Assembly: GCA_040752855.1 (NCBI GenBank)
Contig: JBFMHP010000007.1
Location: 69,854 to 133,853 of the forward strand
Length of the DNA: 64,000 nt
Source: JBFMHP01 sp040752855
GTDB lineage: Bacteria; Pseudomonadota; Gammaproteobacteria; RBG-16-57-12
Direction of reading: 5' to 3'
Part shown: positions 17,219 through 25,845 of the stretch, one piece after another
How positions within the stretch are numbered: position 1 is the first letter of the stretch
Layout: each line of letters begins with the position of its first letter
Position numbers and translations under genes: made by a program
Notes under the pieces: model-generated
What the model saw: only the letters and a program-made list of their open reading frames with translations
Told to the model about the DNA's origin: nothing
Databases searched by the model: none

Positions 17219-18484
17219 TTAAGACGATAACTGCCGGGCCAGCAAGCTGAGCGGGTGGATGATTTCAAGCTCAATGCCCTGTTGTTTCAATCCGGCTTGC
17301 AGGTGCAGGCTGCACCCGATGTTGCTGGTGACAAGGATGTCAGGCCGTACCTCGGCCAGCGCCTGGAGTTTTTTCTCGCGCAGCGCGCCCGCGTTCTGCG
17401 GATGCTCCAGCATGTAACTGCCGGCGGCGCCGCAGCAGACCTCATTGCCGGGCAGGGCGATCAGCTCCGCTGCGGGGATGTTCCCCAACAGTGCAAACGG
17501 CAGCTTGGCCTGTTTGAGCACGTTGCGCTGTGTGCATGGCGTATGGACGGCGATGCGTTTGGGCAGCGGCTTGAACGTGAGTTTTCCCGCCCCGTGTTTC
17601 TGGAGGAAGGACAGGGCATCCATGGTCTTGGCGGCAAAGGCGCCGGCGCGCGCATCGTCTTGCTGGAAACGCCCGTAGTCGATCAAATGGGCGCCGCAGC
17701 CGGTGGCGGCGAAGACGATCGCATCGACCGCGTTCGAATCAAAGGCCGCGAGGTTTTGCCGGGCCAAGTGCCGCCCGCGTTCGATATCGCCGGCGTGTGT
17801 GTGCAAGGCGCCGCAGCAGGTTTGTGCTTGGGGGATGCTCACTTCGTAACCGCAGCGGGTCAGCAGGGTGATGGTATCGCGCAATGTTTGCTGATCGACC
17901 AGATCGGCGATGCAGCCGGTGAACAGGGCCACTGTCCCTTGCTTCTCGCCCTGAGCGGGATAGCGCTCCTGCCAAGGTTGATAGGCCGGCAATTTCGTTG
18001 GCACCACTTCCCGCCAGAGATCCTCCTTGCCGGCGAGGGACAGCCCCGCGCGGAGCAGCTTGTCGGCGCCGCTCAACTGCGCCAGGCGCAGCATCTTGCC
18101 GGCACTGCGCAGTTTCTCGGGTGTGGCGGTAGTCTCCAGCAACTTTTCCATGCGCCAGTCCGGTTTTTTGCCCGCCTCACGCTGCATGATGCGCGCGCCG
18201 TCGATCAGGCGTCCATACTGCACCCCGGAGGGGCAGATCGCTTCGCAGGCTCTGCAGGTCAAACAGGTGTCGAGGTGCTGGCTGAGTGTCGCGTCCAGCT
18301 CCAGCTTGTGGCGCAGCAGGGCCTGGATCAGAGAGATGCGTCCGCGCGGGGATTCGGCCTCGTTCAACCTCAGTTGATACGTCGGACAGGCCGGCAGGCA
18401 CATGCCGCACATCACGCACTGGTCCGCGGCCTTGAGCAAGGCTTGGATGTCGGCGTGTTGTTTTTGATGCGGAGTATCGGTCAT
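17219..18484 (-). CDS. glcF: glycolate oxidase iron-sulfur subunit
   Basis: A 421-residue protein. Two N-terminal ferredoxin-type clusters read CVMCGMCLPACP (22-33) and CLTCRACEAICP (about 74-85). Two CCG domains follow (QTCCGAL and EVCCGAAGSY), the heterodisulfide-reductase-like repeats of GlcF and LldE proteins. It would carry electrons from the GlcD/GlcE flavoprotein subunits to the quinone pool. Those subunits are not in this window, so the substrate (glycolate or another 2-hydroxyacid) is inferred from family resemblance only. Confidence 0.88.
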   Translation of the reverse strand: MTDTPHQKQHADIQALLKAADQCVMCGMCLPACPTYQLRLNEAESPRGRISLIQALLRHKLELDATLSQHLDTCLTCRACEAICPSGVQYGRLIDGARIMQREAGKKPDWRMEKLLETTATPEKLRSAGKMLRLAQLSGADKLLRAGLSLAGKEDLWREVVPTKLPAYQPWQERYPAQGEKQGTVALFTGCIADLVDQQTLRDTITLLTRCGYEVSIPQAQTCCGALHTHAGDIERGRHLARQNLAAFDSNAVDAIVFAATGCGAHLIDYGRFQQDDARAGAFAAKTMDALSFLQKHGAGKLTFKPLPKRIAVHTPCTQRNVLKQAKLPFALLGNIPAAELIALPGNEVCCGAAGSYMLEHPQNAGALREKKLQALAEVRPDILVTSNIGCSLHLQAGLKQQGIELEIIHPLSLLARQLSS

Positions 18485-18599
18485 TCGGTCAGAATTGGGC
18501 GGCAGGGATTGAGGTGTGCGCGGGGGCGCGATTCACTATACTATCGCGGCATTTTAACCGACTTGCCGCTGCGACGCAGTGATTTTGAAAGGGGCTGTC

Positions 18600-18914
18600 A
18601 TGTCCGAGAGTTATTACCGTTATCACGTTTTTTTCTGTACCCATCAACGCACCGACGGCACGGCCTGTTGTTTTGACAAGGGCGCGCAGCCGATGCGTGA
18701 CTACGCCAAGCAGCGCTGCAAGGAGCTGGGGCTCTCCGGCAAGGGCGGCGTGCGCATCAACAACGCCGGTTGCCTGGACCGCTGCAACGAGGGACCGGCG
18801 ATCGTGATCTATCCCGAGGGCATCTGGTACACCTATATCGACCAGGAAGACATCGATGAGATCATCACGAGGCACTTGCAGCATGGCGAGGTCGTCGAGC
18901 GGCTGCGTATCTAG
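18600..18914 (+). CDS. thioredoxin-like [2Fe-2S] ferredoxin
   Basis: A 104-residue protein with four cysteine positions typical of thioredoxin-fold [2Fe-2S] ferredoxins: CTHQ near residue 11, CC near 21 and the pair in NNAGCLDRCNEGP near 53-60. ATG 18600 follows a gaaagggg site. Small proteins of this type act as electron carriers; partners are unknown. The next gene, an alpha/beta-hydrolase, begins about 10 bases after the stop. Confidence 0.87.
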   Translation: MSESYYRYHVFFCTHQRTDGTACCFDKGAQPMRDYAKQRCKELGLSGKGGVRINNAGCLDRCNEGPAIVIYPEGIWYTYIDQEDIDEIITRHLQHGEVVERLRI

Positions 18915-18924
18915 CGTGGCGATC

Positions 18925-19608
18925 ATGCTCAACGAGGCGGCGCGGCATCTGTACGACGGGCAAGAGGCTGAGCTCTATTCCGGCGAACAGTTGATCCCGG
19001 GGGCTGCGGGCAGCATCGAGGCCTTGGTGAAATACCCATCGACCTATCGCAGCGGGCGGCCGATTGCCGTCGTCTGCCATCCGCATCCCTTGTACGGCGG
19101 CAGCATGGCCAACAAGGTGGTGCACATCCTGGCCGCTACGCTGGTGGATATGGGACTGCCGGCGCTGCGCTTCAATTTTCGCGGGGTGGGCAAGAGCGAG
19201 GGACGCTTCGATCACGGTCATGGCGAATGCGATGACTTGCTGAGGGTGATCGACTGGTTCTCGCAGCGCAACGGTAAGGCGCCGGTATGGCTGGCGGGGT
19301 TTTCCTTCGGGGCCTTCGTCGCCGCGCGTGCCCACGTCGAAGCCAATGTGGAGCGCCTGTTGCTGGTCGCACCCCCGGTGAGCATGTTCGACTTTCGTTT
19401 GGCGGGGGAGCTGCATGTGCCGACGCTGGTGATCCAGGGCGGGCGCGACGAAGTCATCGATGCCCGGGCGGTGCGGCATTGGACCGCGGCGCAACGCACG
19501 CCGCCCGCGCTCCATTGGATGGAGGATGCCGATCATTTTTTTCACGGTAAACTGAATCAACTCCGTGATCTCATCAAGGCCGAATGGGGGACTGATGCAC
19601 TCGTCTGA
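18925..19608 (+). CDS. alpha/beta-hydrolase (dienelactone hydrolase-like)
   Basis: A protein of about 227 residues. The nucleophile elbow reads GFSFGAF, giving a normal catalytic serine, and a DxxxD/H pair is present near the C-terminus (GGRDEVID, EDADHFFHG). The motif CHPHPLYGGSM near residue 50 is typical of a conserved proteobacterial hydrolase group with unknown substrate. Start choice is uncertain between GTG 18916 and ATG 18925. The 3' end overlaps the next ABC gene by 14 bases, so the two genes are probably coupled. Confidence 0.8.
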   Translation: MLNEAARHLYDGQEAELYSGEQLIPGAAGSIEALVKYPSTYRSGRPIAVVCHPHPLYGGSMANKVVHILAATLVDMGLPALRFNFRGVGKSEGRFDHGHGECDDLLRVIDWFSQRNGKAPVWLAGFSFGAFVAARAHVEANVERLLLVAPPVSMFDFRLAGELHVPTLVIQGGRDEVIDARAVRHWTAAQRTPPALHWMEDADHFFHGKLNQLRDLIKAEWGTDALV

Positions 19609-20527
19609 ACAAAAAGCCCCGCTGATCAGCGCCCGCGGCCTGGTCAAATATTACGGCGAGACCGTCGTGGTCAACGGCGTGGATCTGGTGGTGTATCCGG
19701 GCGAATGTTTCGGCCTGCTCGGGCCGAACGGCGCGGGCAAGACCACGACGCTGCGCATGCTGATGGGCGGCATCATGCCGACCGGTGGGGAGCTTACGGT
19801 GTTGGGCTATGATATCCCAGCCGAGGCGCGCGCGATGCGCGCGAAGGTGGGACTGGTGCCGCAGCACGACAATCTCGATCCTGATTTCACTGTGCGCGAA
19901 AACCTGCTGTGTTATGCGCGCTATTTCGGCATCTCCGACAAAACCATGGCCGGGCGCATCGATGATCTGCTTGCCTACGCCAATCTCACCCACAAGGCCA
20001 ATGCCCGCATCCCAGAACTCTCCGGCGGCATGCAACGGCGCCTCACCCTGGCGCGCGCCCTGGTCAATCAACCGGAACTCGTGGTGCTCGATGAGCCGAC
20101 CACCGGCCTCGATCCCCAGGCGCGTCATGTCATCTGGCAGCGGCTGCGCTCGCTGCTGGCGCGCGGCACGACGCTTTTACTCACCACGCATTACATGGAA
20201 GAGGCGCAACGCCTGTGCGATCGCATCGCCATTATGGATGCTGGGCGCATTCTGGCGGTGGATAGCCCGCGCGCCTTGATCGCCCGGCACATCGAACCGG
20301 TGGTGGTCGAGGTGCGCGGCGACGGGGCGCATGCGTGGGCGCAGGGCTTGCCCAACGGCCTGGGTCGTATCGAAGAGGTGGGGGAGACCGTGTTCTGTTA
20401 CCTGCAAGATGATCACTTCGTGCGCGATACCCTGCGCCAGCGGATGGAGTTGGAATACCTCTCCCGCCCCGCCAATCTGGAGGACGTGTTTCTGAAACTG
20501 ACCGGGAGGGATTTGCGTGACGCCTGA
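19595..20527 (+). CDS. ABC transporter ATP-binding protein (NodI/ABC-2 type)
   Basis: A 310-residue ATPase. The Walker A motif is GPNGAGKTT near residue 42, the signature is LSGGMQRRL near 142 and the Walker B is LVVLDEPTTGLD near 162, followed by the H-loop LLTTHYMEEAQ. It resembles NodI and drug-export ATPases paired with an ABC-2 permease, which is the next gene and overlaps by 11 bases. ATG 19595 follows aatggggg. The exported substrate is not known. Confidence 0.9.
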   Translation: MHSSEQKAPLISARGLVKYYGETVVVNGVDLVVYPGECFGLLGPNGAGKTTTLRMLMGGIMPTGGELTVLGYDIPAEARAMRAKVGLVPQHDNLDPDFTVRENLLCYARYFGISDKTMAGRIDDLLAYANLTHKANARIPELSGGMQRRLTLARALVNQPELVVLDEPTTGLDPQARHVIWQRLRSLLARGTTLLLTTHYMEEAQRLCDRIAIMDAGRILAVDSPRALIARHIEPVVVEVRGDGAHAWAQGLPNGLGRIEEVGETVFCYLQDDHFVRDTLRQRMELEYLSRPANLEDVFLKLTGRDLRDA

Positions 20528-21320
20528 GCGCCCGACACCCCGCTGGCACCTCGCCCCGCCGCGCCTGAGCCTGCGCTGGCTGCCGGTCTGGCAGCGCAAT
20601 CTCCTGGTCTGGCGCAAGCTGCTGATCCCGGCCATCCTCGGCAACATCCTGGAGCCGCTGCTGTATCTGCTCGCCTTGGGCTATGGTCTCGGGATGTTCG
20701 TCGGCCAAATCGAGGGGGTGGACTACATCACCTTTCTCGCCTCCGGGTTCATCTGCGCCAGCGCCATGAACGCCGCGACCTTCGAAGGGCTGTATTCCGT
20801 CTATACCCGCATGTCGGTGCAAAAGACCTGGGATGGGATGCTCGCCGCGCCGCTGAGCGTCGACGATGTCTTACTCGGTGAGCTGATCTGGGTCGGGACC
20901 AAAAGCCTGATCAGCGGGGCGGCGATCATGGTCGTGGCCTTGGGGCTCGGCGCGGTCAAGATCTCGGGGGCGCTGCCCGCGCTACTGATGATCTTCGTGG
21001 TCGGTCTGTGTTTCGGGGCCATGGCCCTGATCGCCACGTCCTTCGCGCGCAGTTACGACTTCTTTATGTACTACTTCACCCTGCTGATCACCCCGATGTT
21101 TTTGTTCACCGGCGTGTTTTTCCCCATCGATCAGCTCCCCGCCGCCGTGGCCTGGATCGCCCAGCTGCTGCCGCTGACCCACGGGGTGGAGATCGTCCGC
21201 CCCCTGTTGATGGGCGCGCCGGTGCAGGACTTCTTTTATCATTTTTCAATAATCCTGCTATATACCCTGTGCAGTTTCTATCTGTCCCTGGTATTATTCC
21301 GCCTCCGCATGGCCAAGTAA
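20517..21320 (+). CDS. ABC-2 type transporter permease (NodJ-like)
   Basis: A 267-residue integral membrane protein with six predicted membrane segments. It carries the ABC-2 family features, including FTGVFFPIDQLP in the second half. It starts with GTG 20517 inside the end of the ATPase gene, preceded by gggaggg. The pair forms a complete exporter of the NodIJ type; similar pairs move lipid-linked or small molecules. The substrate is unknown. Confidence 0.9.
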   Translation: MTPERPTPRWHLAPPRLSLRWLPVWQRNLLVWRKLLIPAILGNILEPLLYLLALGYGLGMFVGQIEGVDYITFLASGFICASAMNAATFEGLYSVYTRMSVQKTWDGMLAAPLSVDDVLLGELIWVGTKSLISGAAIMVVALGLGAVKISGALPALLMIFVVGLCFGAMALIATSFARSYDFFMYYFTLLITPMFLFTGVFFPIDQLPAAVAWIAQLLPLTHGVEIVRPLLMGAPVQDFFYHFSIILLYTLCSFYLSLVLFRLRMAK

Positions 21321-21387
21321 GGCCTCCCGCGTATCGCGTGTCCGGAGTCAACCAGACACCGTGGCCGTTTTTTTGGCTGGGGCATGA

Positions 21388-21416
21388 TTGACAGGCGGCT
21401 GGGTTGTATTTAACAT
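21388..21416 (+). promoter_or_regulatory. sigma-70 promoter of rplM-rpsI
   Basis: TTGACA at 21388-21393, a 17-base spacer and TAACAT at 21411-21416. It lies 47 bases before the rplM start, consistent with a strong ribosomal protein promoter. Confidence 0.75.
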
Positions 21417-21462
21417 ATGCCGCCTATTTCTGGGCAGTTTCATATATTTTGGAGAATCGGTT

Positions 21463-21894
21463 GTGAAAACTTATACCGCAACCCCGCAAACGGTAAAGCG
21501 TGACTGGTATGTTGTCGATGCTAGCGGCAAGACCCTTGGTCGCCTGGCCACCGAAATCGCGCGCCGCCTGCGTGGCAAGCATAAGCCGGAGTATACGCCG
21601 CACGTGGACACGGGCGACTACATCATCGTCGTGAATGCCGAGAAGATTCACGTCACCGGCAACAAGATGAAAGACAAGGTTTACCACAGTCACAGTGGTT
21701 ATCCGGGCGGCGTGAAGTCCATCACGCTGGAAAAACTGCTGCAGAAGGCCCCCGAGCGCGCCATCGAGTTCGCCGTCAAGGGCATGCTGCCGAAGAATCC
21801 TCTGGGTCGTGCCATGGGCCGCAAGCTCAAGGTGTATGCGGGTTCCGAGCACGGCCACGCCGCGCAGCAGCCCAAGTCTTTGGAAATCAAATAG
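21463..21894 (+). CDS. rplM: 50S ribosomal protein L13
   Basis: A 143-residue protein that matches L13 across its length, with RDWYVVDASGKTLGRLA near the N-terminus and MLPKNPLGR near residue 108. The start is GTG 21463 with ggag eight bases upstream; this gives the family N-terminus MKTYTA. rpsI follows after 21 bases, the usual pairing. Confidence 0.97.
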   Translation: MKTYTATPQTVKRDWYVVDASGKTLGRLATEIARRLRGKHKPEYTPHVDTGDYIIVVNAEKIHVTGNKMKDKVYHSHSGYPGGVKSITLEKLLQKAPERAIEFAVKGMLPKNPLGRAMGRKLKVYAGSEHGHAAQQPKSLEIK

Positions 21895-21915
21895 CGTTTT
21901 ACGGGAACGAGTTAC

Positions 21916-22308
21916 ATGGCAGACAAACAACATTACAGCACCGGTCGTCGTAAAAGCTCGACTGCACGCGTATTTCTTCGTCCGGGTACCGGCAAGATTG
22001 TGATCAATGATCGTCCGATCGACCAGTATTTCGGCCGCGAAACCTCGCGCATGGTCGTGCGTCAACCTCTCGAGTTGGTGGAGCTGGTCAGCAAATTCGA
22101 TGTCGCAGTCACCGTCACCGGCGGCGGCGGCACAGGGCAGGCAGGCGCCATCCGTCACGGCATCACCCGCGCTCTGATTGAGTACGATGAAACGCTGCGC
22201 TCACCGCTGCGCAAGGCCGGATTCGTAACGCGTGATGCGCGTGAGGTTGAACGTAAGAAGGTCGGTCTGCACAAGGCGCGTAGACGTCCCCAGTTCTCCA
22301 AGCGTTAA
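21916..22308 (+). CDS. rpsI: 30S ribosomal protein S9
   Basis: A 130-residue protein with the S9 signature GGGGTGQAGAIRHGI and the basic KKVGLHKARRRPQFSKR tail, which reaches the P-site tRNA. It starts after a gggaacg site and is cotranscribed with rplM. Confidence 0.97.
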   Translation: MADKQHYSTGRRKSSTARVFLRPGTGKIVINDRPIDQYFGRETSRMVVRQPLELVELVSKFDVAVTVTGGGGTGQAGAIRHGITRALIEYDETLRSPLRKAGFVTRDAREVERKKVGLHKARRRPQFSKR

Positions 22309-22344
22309 TCTTGGATTGCTGTTCGCCTGCATTGCACGATTGTT

Positions 22345-22418
22345 TGGGGAATCGTCTAGCGGCAGGACTACGGACTCTGACTCCGTTAACCTAGGTTCGA
22401 ATCCTAGTTCCCCAGCCA
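22345..22418 (+). tRNA. tRNA-Gln (CTG)
   Basis: A 74-base tRNA with a perfect 7-bp acceptor stem (tggggaa/ttcccca), discriminator G and encoded CCA. The anticodon loop reads ctctgac, giving anticodon CTG for glutamine codon CAG. The T arm carries ggttcgaatcc. The U1-A72 start is typical of bacterial tRNA-Gln. It lies 36 bases after rpsI and at the left border of the cytochrome block. Confidence 0.95.
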
Positions 22419-22423
22419 TACAG

Positions 22424-22460
22424 GCGCGGCTGCTGAGAGATCGGTGGCCGCGCTTTTTTT
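22424..22460 (+). terminator. intrinsic terminator after tRNA-Gln
   Basis: A 7-bp GC stem (gcgcggc at 22424-22430, gccgcgc at 22447-22453) is followed by seven T. It ends the rpsI-tRNA transcript before the porin gene. Confidence 0.88.
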
Positions 22461-22542
22461 GTGTCCGGAATTTATGTATCAGTCTCGGCTGATCTGTTAA
22501 GTTATAGGCAAACTAAAACCAGTCCTTGTTAAGGAGTTAGCG

Positions 22543-23481
22543 ATGAAGAGATTTACTGCCGGGACCGCCCTGGTCTGTGCCGCCCTGGCGCCTGTGGCGG
22601 CCGTCTCCGCGCCCACTGTCTACGGCAATATCCACATTGTTCTGAACAAGATCGACTCCCTGGGCGAGTACCGCATGGACAGTCATAATTCGGCGATCGG
22701 CATCAAGGGCAGTGAAGATCTCGATAACGGACTGAAATTCATTTACAAGGTTGAGTTCGAATATGATTCCACGGTGCGCGATGACGAGACATCATCGCTG
22801 CGTGATCGCGATCAGTGGGCGGGATTCGTCAGCAAGGAATACGGGGTGCTGCGGGCCGGAACCATCTCCACGGGCTACAAAACCTCGGGCGCCGCCGTCG
22901 ATCCGTTATACCGCACCCTGTTCGAGGGGCGCGGCTTCATGAACACCCAGTCGAGATTGCATGATGATGCCGGACAGCCTAATCTCGGCAAATCGGAAAG
23001 CACCCTTCGTTATGATTCCCCGCTCATCGGTAATGTCCGATACATCGGCAGCTACGCCTTGTCGAAGCAGGAGAAAAACGTATGGGGGCTGAGCGCGCAT
23101 TTCGAGGATGCGGGACTGAAATTGAATTTGGATTATCTGAATTCCGACCAGCTCAATGGCAGCGCCATAAAGCTGGGCGGGCAGTACAAGACCGGCGGTT
23201 TTTTGTTCGGCGGACAATATGAAAGCGGCGACAAAGAGATCTTCGGTGACGGCGTAAGTGCCGTTTATGCCCTGCATGGCGGCTACATCAGTGGTAACAA
23301 CTCATGGATTGCGACCGTTGGCGGGCATAAAGATTATTCCACCTCATGGGGGGTGATGTGGAATCATAAGATGAGTGAATCGACCGATTTATACGCGGGG
23401 TTTGCGCTCAAGAATTACGACAAAGCCGCAGGATTGCCCGACGATGATGCATTTGGTATCGGCGTGCGGCACGATTTCTGA
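22543..23481 (+). CDS. outer-membrane trimeric porin
   Basis: A 312-residue protein with a signal peptide ending near AVSA-AP (about residue 23). The mature part starts TVYGNIHI and contains the porin segment SAIGIKGSEDLDNGLKF, followed by alternating beta strands and a C-terminal VRHDF, the outer-membrane sorting signal. It resembles the Gram-negative general porins of 16 strands. aaggag precedes ATG 22543. It is separated by 48 bases from the NHL lipoprotein gene and may be part of the envelope electron-transfer set or simply a general porin. Confidence 0.88.
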   Translation: MKRFTAGTALVCAALAPVAAVSAPTVYGNIHIVLNKIDSLGEYRMDSHNSAIGIKGSEDLDNGLKFIYKVEFEYDSTVRDDETSSLRDRDQWAGFVSKEYGVLRAGTISTGYKTSGAAVDPLYRTLFEGRGFMNTQSRLHDDAGQPNLGKSESTLRYDSPLIGNVRYIGSYALSKQEKNVWGLSAHFEDAGLKLNLDYLNSDQLNGSAIKLGGQYKTGGFLFGGQYESGDKEIFGDGVSAVYALHGGYISGNNSWIATVGGHKDYSTSWGVMWNHKMSESTDLYAGFALKNYDKAAGLPDDDAFGIGVRHDF

Positions 23482-23529
23482 TTGCCGTGACGAACTCGGC
23501 ACGGCCAAGATTTGACGGGGTAATGGCTG

Positions 23530-24576
23530 ATGATTCGACATTCGATTTTGTTAGGACTGCTTGCGGCGCTTCTGCAGGGCTGCGCATCGACGCCAGAAAA
23601 AGAGGTCAAGCGCCCGATTTGGCCGGCGCCGCCCGACGAGCCCCGTTATCAGTATGAAACCGTCTTGCGGCTGGAGGATCAGTTTACCGGCAGCGGGCAA
23701 GGGCTCCTGGGTGCGCTATCCGGCGCTGACATGCAGCCGAGACAGCTGTTCGGCAAGCCGTTTGACATCGAGGCGCATAATGGAGTCATCCTGGTCAGCG
23801 ATACCGTTTCGCGCGTAGTTCACTATCTTCATGTGCCGGCGCGCATGGTATTTCGCGTGGGTGCGAAAGACGGGCCCGGCAAGCTGCTCAAACCGAGCGG
23901 TATCGGCATGGACAATGCGGGTAATTTCTATGTGGCTGACGTCAGCGCCCGGCGGGTGCTCGCCTTCGACGCCCTGGGTGTATACAAGAATGAGATTGGC
24001 AGCCCCGATGATTATTTGAAGCCGACCGATGTGGCGGTCTCGCCGGCGGGGGATCGGGTTTATGTCATTGATACCGGCGGAGTCGATAGCGATAAGCACC
24101 GCGTTCTAGTTTATGATGCCGCAGGCAATCAATTATCTGTAATTGGCACTCGAGGTGACAAAGAGGGGCAGTTCAATTTGCCCGTGTCGGCGGATGTAGA
24201 CAAGGATGGCAATCTCTATGTTTTGGACGCAGGGAATTTTCGGGTTCAGATCTTTGATCGGGATGGGAAATTCTTGAATGCATGGGGGAAGGTTGGACAG
24301 ACCATAGGAGATTTGGCCCGTCCCAAGGGGATCGCGGTGGATGAGGACGGGCTGGTCTATGTGACCGATGCGGCATTTGCAAACGTTCAGGTATTCGATA
24401 ACAAGGGACGCTTGATGCTGGCCATTGGCACTGGAACCGTGGCAGATGAACCCGGGGGGTATTCCCTTCCCGCTGGCGTTGCGGCGGATGAAACGGGCAG
24501 GTTGTATGTCGTCGAACAAAGATTCAACAAGGTTGAAGTGATCAAAAAGTTGAAGCCTGCCAGCGAAGCAAAATGA
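23530..24576 (+). CDS. NHL-repeat beta-propeller lipoprotein
   Basis: A 348-residue lipoprotein. The signal peptide ends at LLQGC (lipobox, Cys18). A proline-rich linker IWPAPPDEPRYQYE follows, then about six NHL blades (for example GIGMDNAGNFYVADVSARRV, DVDKDGNLYVLDAGNFRV, GIAVDEDGLVYVTDAAFANV). NHL propellers are protein-binding scaffolds, and no catalytic site is seen. The same linker appears in the lipoproteins at 33448 and on the minus strand at 49232, so the three form a family. It lies next to multiheme cytochromes, suggesting a scaffold in an envelope electron-transfer complex. Confidence 0.85.
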   Translation: MIRHSILLGLLAALLQGCASTPEKEVKRPIWPAPPDEPRYQYETVLRLEDQFTGSGQGLLGALSGADMQPRQLFGKPFDIEAHNGVILVSDTVSRVVHYLHVPARMVFRVGAKDGPGKLLKPSGIGMDNAGNFYVADVSARRVLAFDALGVYKNEIGSPDDYLKPTDVAVSPAGDRVYVIDTGGVDSDKHRVLVYDAAGNQLSVIGTRGDKEGQFNLPVSADVDKDGNLYVLDAGNFRVQIFDRDGKFLNAWGKVGQTIGDLARPKGIAVDEDGLVYVTDAAFANVQVFDNKGRLMLAIGTGTVADEPGGYSLPAGVAADETGRLYVVEQRFNKVEVIKKLKPASEAK

Positions 24577-24904
24577 GTCATCGTCGAACGCCCAAAAAGG
24601 TCAGATGACCTGACCAATTTGGGCGATTCGCGTATGCGTAGCCGGAGCTTTTTTGTTGATATGATGACTCTTAGTCATTGTATAGGTTGAAAAAATTGTG
24701 CACCATCGTTGGTAATTACGAGTTTTGGCTTGTTTTTTGTATGGTATTGACCGGCGTTACATGTTTGCACGGTCCGGGCGTGAATCTACTTATTGACACG
24801 GAGGAAGGCCTGGTGTTAAAAATACGTGGACGTTCTTGGGGACTGGTTGGTAATTTGACTCTGTAGAATGCCAACGTTGTAAATCTTAACTAAGGGGGTA
24901 ACTC
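24577..24904 (+). other. intergenic region with stem-loop and leader
   Basis: No convincing gene lies in these 328 bases. A stem-loop (cgcccaaa at 24589-24596 with tttgggcg at 24618-24625) follows the propeller gene but lacks a T run. A 62-codon frame at 24678-24866 has no ribosome site or recognisable content. The right end holds the promoter of the tetraheme cytochrome gene. Confidence 0.6.
24855..24883 (+). promoter_or_regulatory. sigma-70 promoter of the multiheme cytochrome gene
   Basis: TTGACT at 24855-24860, a 17-base spacer and TGTAAA at 24878-24883. Transcription would start near 24890, giving a very short leader before the aaggggg site and ATG 24905. Confidence 0.65.
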
Positions 24905-25735
24905 ATGAAGATAAAAACACTGGCGGCTGCGGTTGCAACTGCCTCACTGACTCTCGCCTCTGCGGGCGCCATGGCCGCTATCACCGGTAGTAAGCACGAC
25001 CTGACCGCTGCTGCTGCTGGTAAAAACTCCACCACGGGGACCAATGAGATCTGTGTGTTCTGTCACACGCCTCACGGTTCGGACACCTCCGCCTCTGTTC
25101 CGCTTTGGAACCGCAAGATGGCTGCTCCCACGACCTATACAACCTATGCCTCGCTGAACACCGTCAGCTTGGATGGCACGATAGCGCCGGTGGGTTCAGT
25201 ATCACTGGCTTGCTTGTCATGCCACGACGGTACACAGGCGATGGATGCTCTGATCAACGCCCCGGGTTCGGGCGGTTACAGCATGTCGGCGCCGGACCAG
25301 GCATGGACTTGGGCGACGGGTGGAACGGCGGATTTAACCGGCCGTTTGGCATCTGGTGTCGCGAATCTGGGCCAGGATCTGCGTAATGACCACCCGGTGG
25401 GCGTTCAATACGCAGGTGGTGGCGCGACCGCAACCAATCTGAGCAACTTCCGTGACCCGGATTTCAAGCCGCTGTTGACTTCCACAATTAATGGCAACCA
25501 AGTTTGGTGGGTAGACTCCGGTACAGTCACTGGTTCGCGCGACAAGTCTGATATGATCCTGTACTCCCGCAACGACTTCCCGGGCGCTACAGGTGTCATG
25601 CAGCCGTCCGTTGAGTGCGCCTCATGCCACGATCCGCACGCAGGCGAAACAGCAAGTGTTTCACCTCCGTCGGTCGCATTCCTCCGCATGTCAAACGCGG
25701 GTAGTGCAGTGTGCTTGGCGTGCCACGTCAAGTAA
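24905..25735 (+). CDS. periplasmic tetraheme cytochrome c
   Basis: A 276-residue exported protein with a signal peptide (cleavage near AMA-AI, residue 25). Four CXXCH sites are CVFCH, CLSCH, CASCH and CLACH, so it should bind four haems c. Extra motifs NDHPVGVQY and RDPDFK recur in the pentaheme protein encoded at 50329-51108 on the other strand (DDHPISIEY, KDPDFK), showing that the two are paralogs at opposite ends of the block. It has its own promoter and terminator. It probably shuttles electrons in the periplasm; the donor and acceptor are unknown. Confidence 0.88.
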   Translation: MKIKTLAAAVATASLTLASAGAMAAITGSKHDLTAAAAGKNSTTGTNEICVFCHTPHGSDTSASVPLWNRKMAAPTTYTTYASLNTVSLDGTIAPVGSVSLACLSCHDGTQAMDALINAPGSGGYSMSAPDQAWTWATGGTADLTGRLASGVANLGQDLRNDHPVGVQYAGGGATATNLSNFRDPDFKPLLTSTINGNQVWWVDSGTVTGSRDKSDMILYSRNDFPGATGVMQPSVECASCHDPHAGETASVSPPSVAFLRMSNAGSAVCLACHVK

Positions 25736-25761
25736 TAGTGCATAGCTGAGTGCTGGCTTAG

Positions 25762-25804
25762 AAACTGGCAGTCATACGAAGAGTGTGGCTGCCAGTTTTT
25801 TTTA
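25762..25804 (+). terminator. intrinsic terminator after tetraheme cytochrome
   Basis: A 10-bp stem (aaactggcag at 25762-25771, ctgccagttt at 25789-25798) runs into a stretch of eight T. It separates the cytochrome transcript from the PpiC gene. Confidence 0.88.
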
Positions 25805-25845
25805 TCTGAAATAATTTATCTTTGTCGACCGGGAGGGGTTCCGTC

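Noticed and set aside
17255..18676. 473-codon plus-strand frame
   Set aside because: Antisense to glcF, which carries four clear iron-sulfur or CCG motifs.
22345..22418. tRNA-Gln as attachment site of a genomic island
   Set aside because: No integrase and no repeat of the tRNA 3' end found near the right border of the accessory block, so not called as an att site.
24678..24866. 62-codon plus-strand frame before the tetraheme gene
   Set aside because: No ribosome site, ends on top of the promoter region, and the sequence resembles no known leader peptide.
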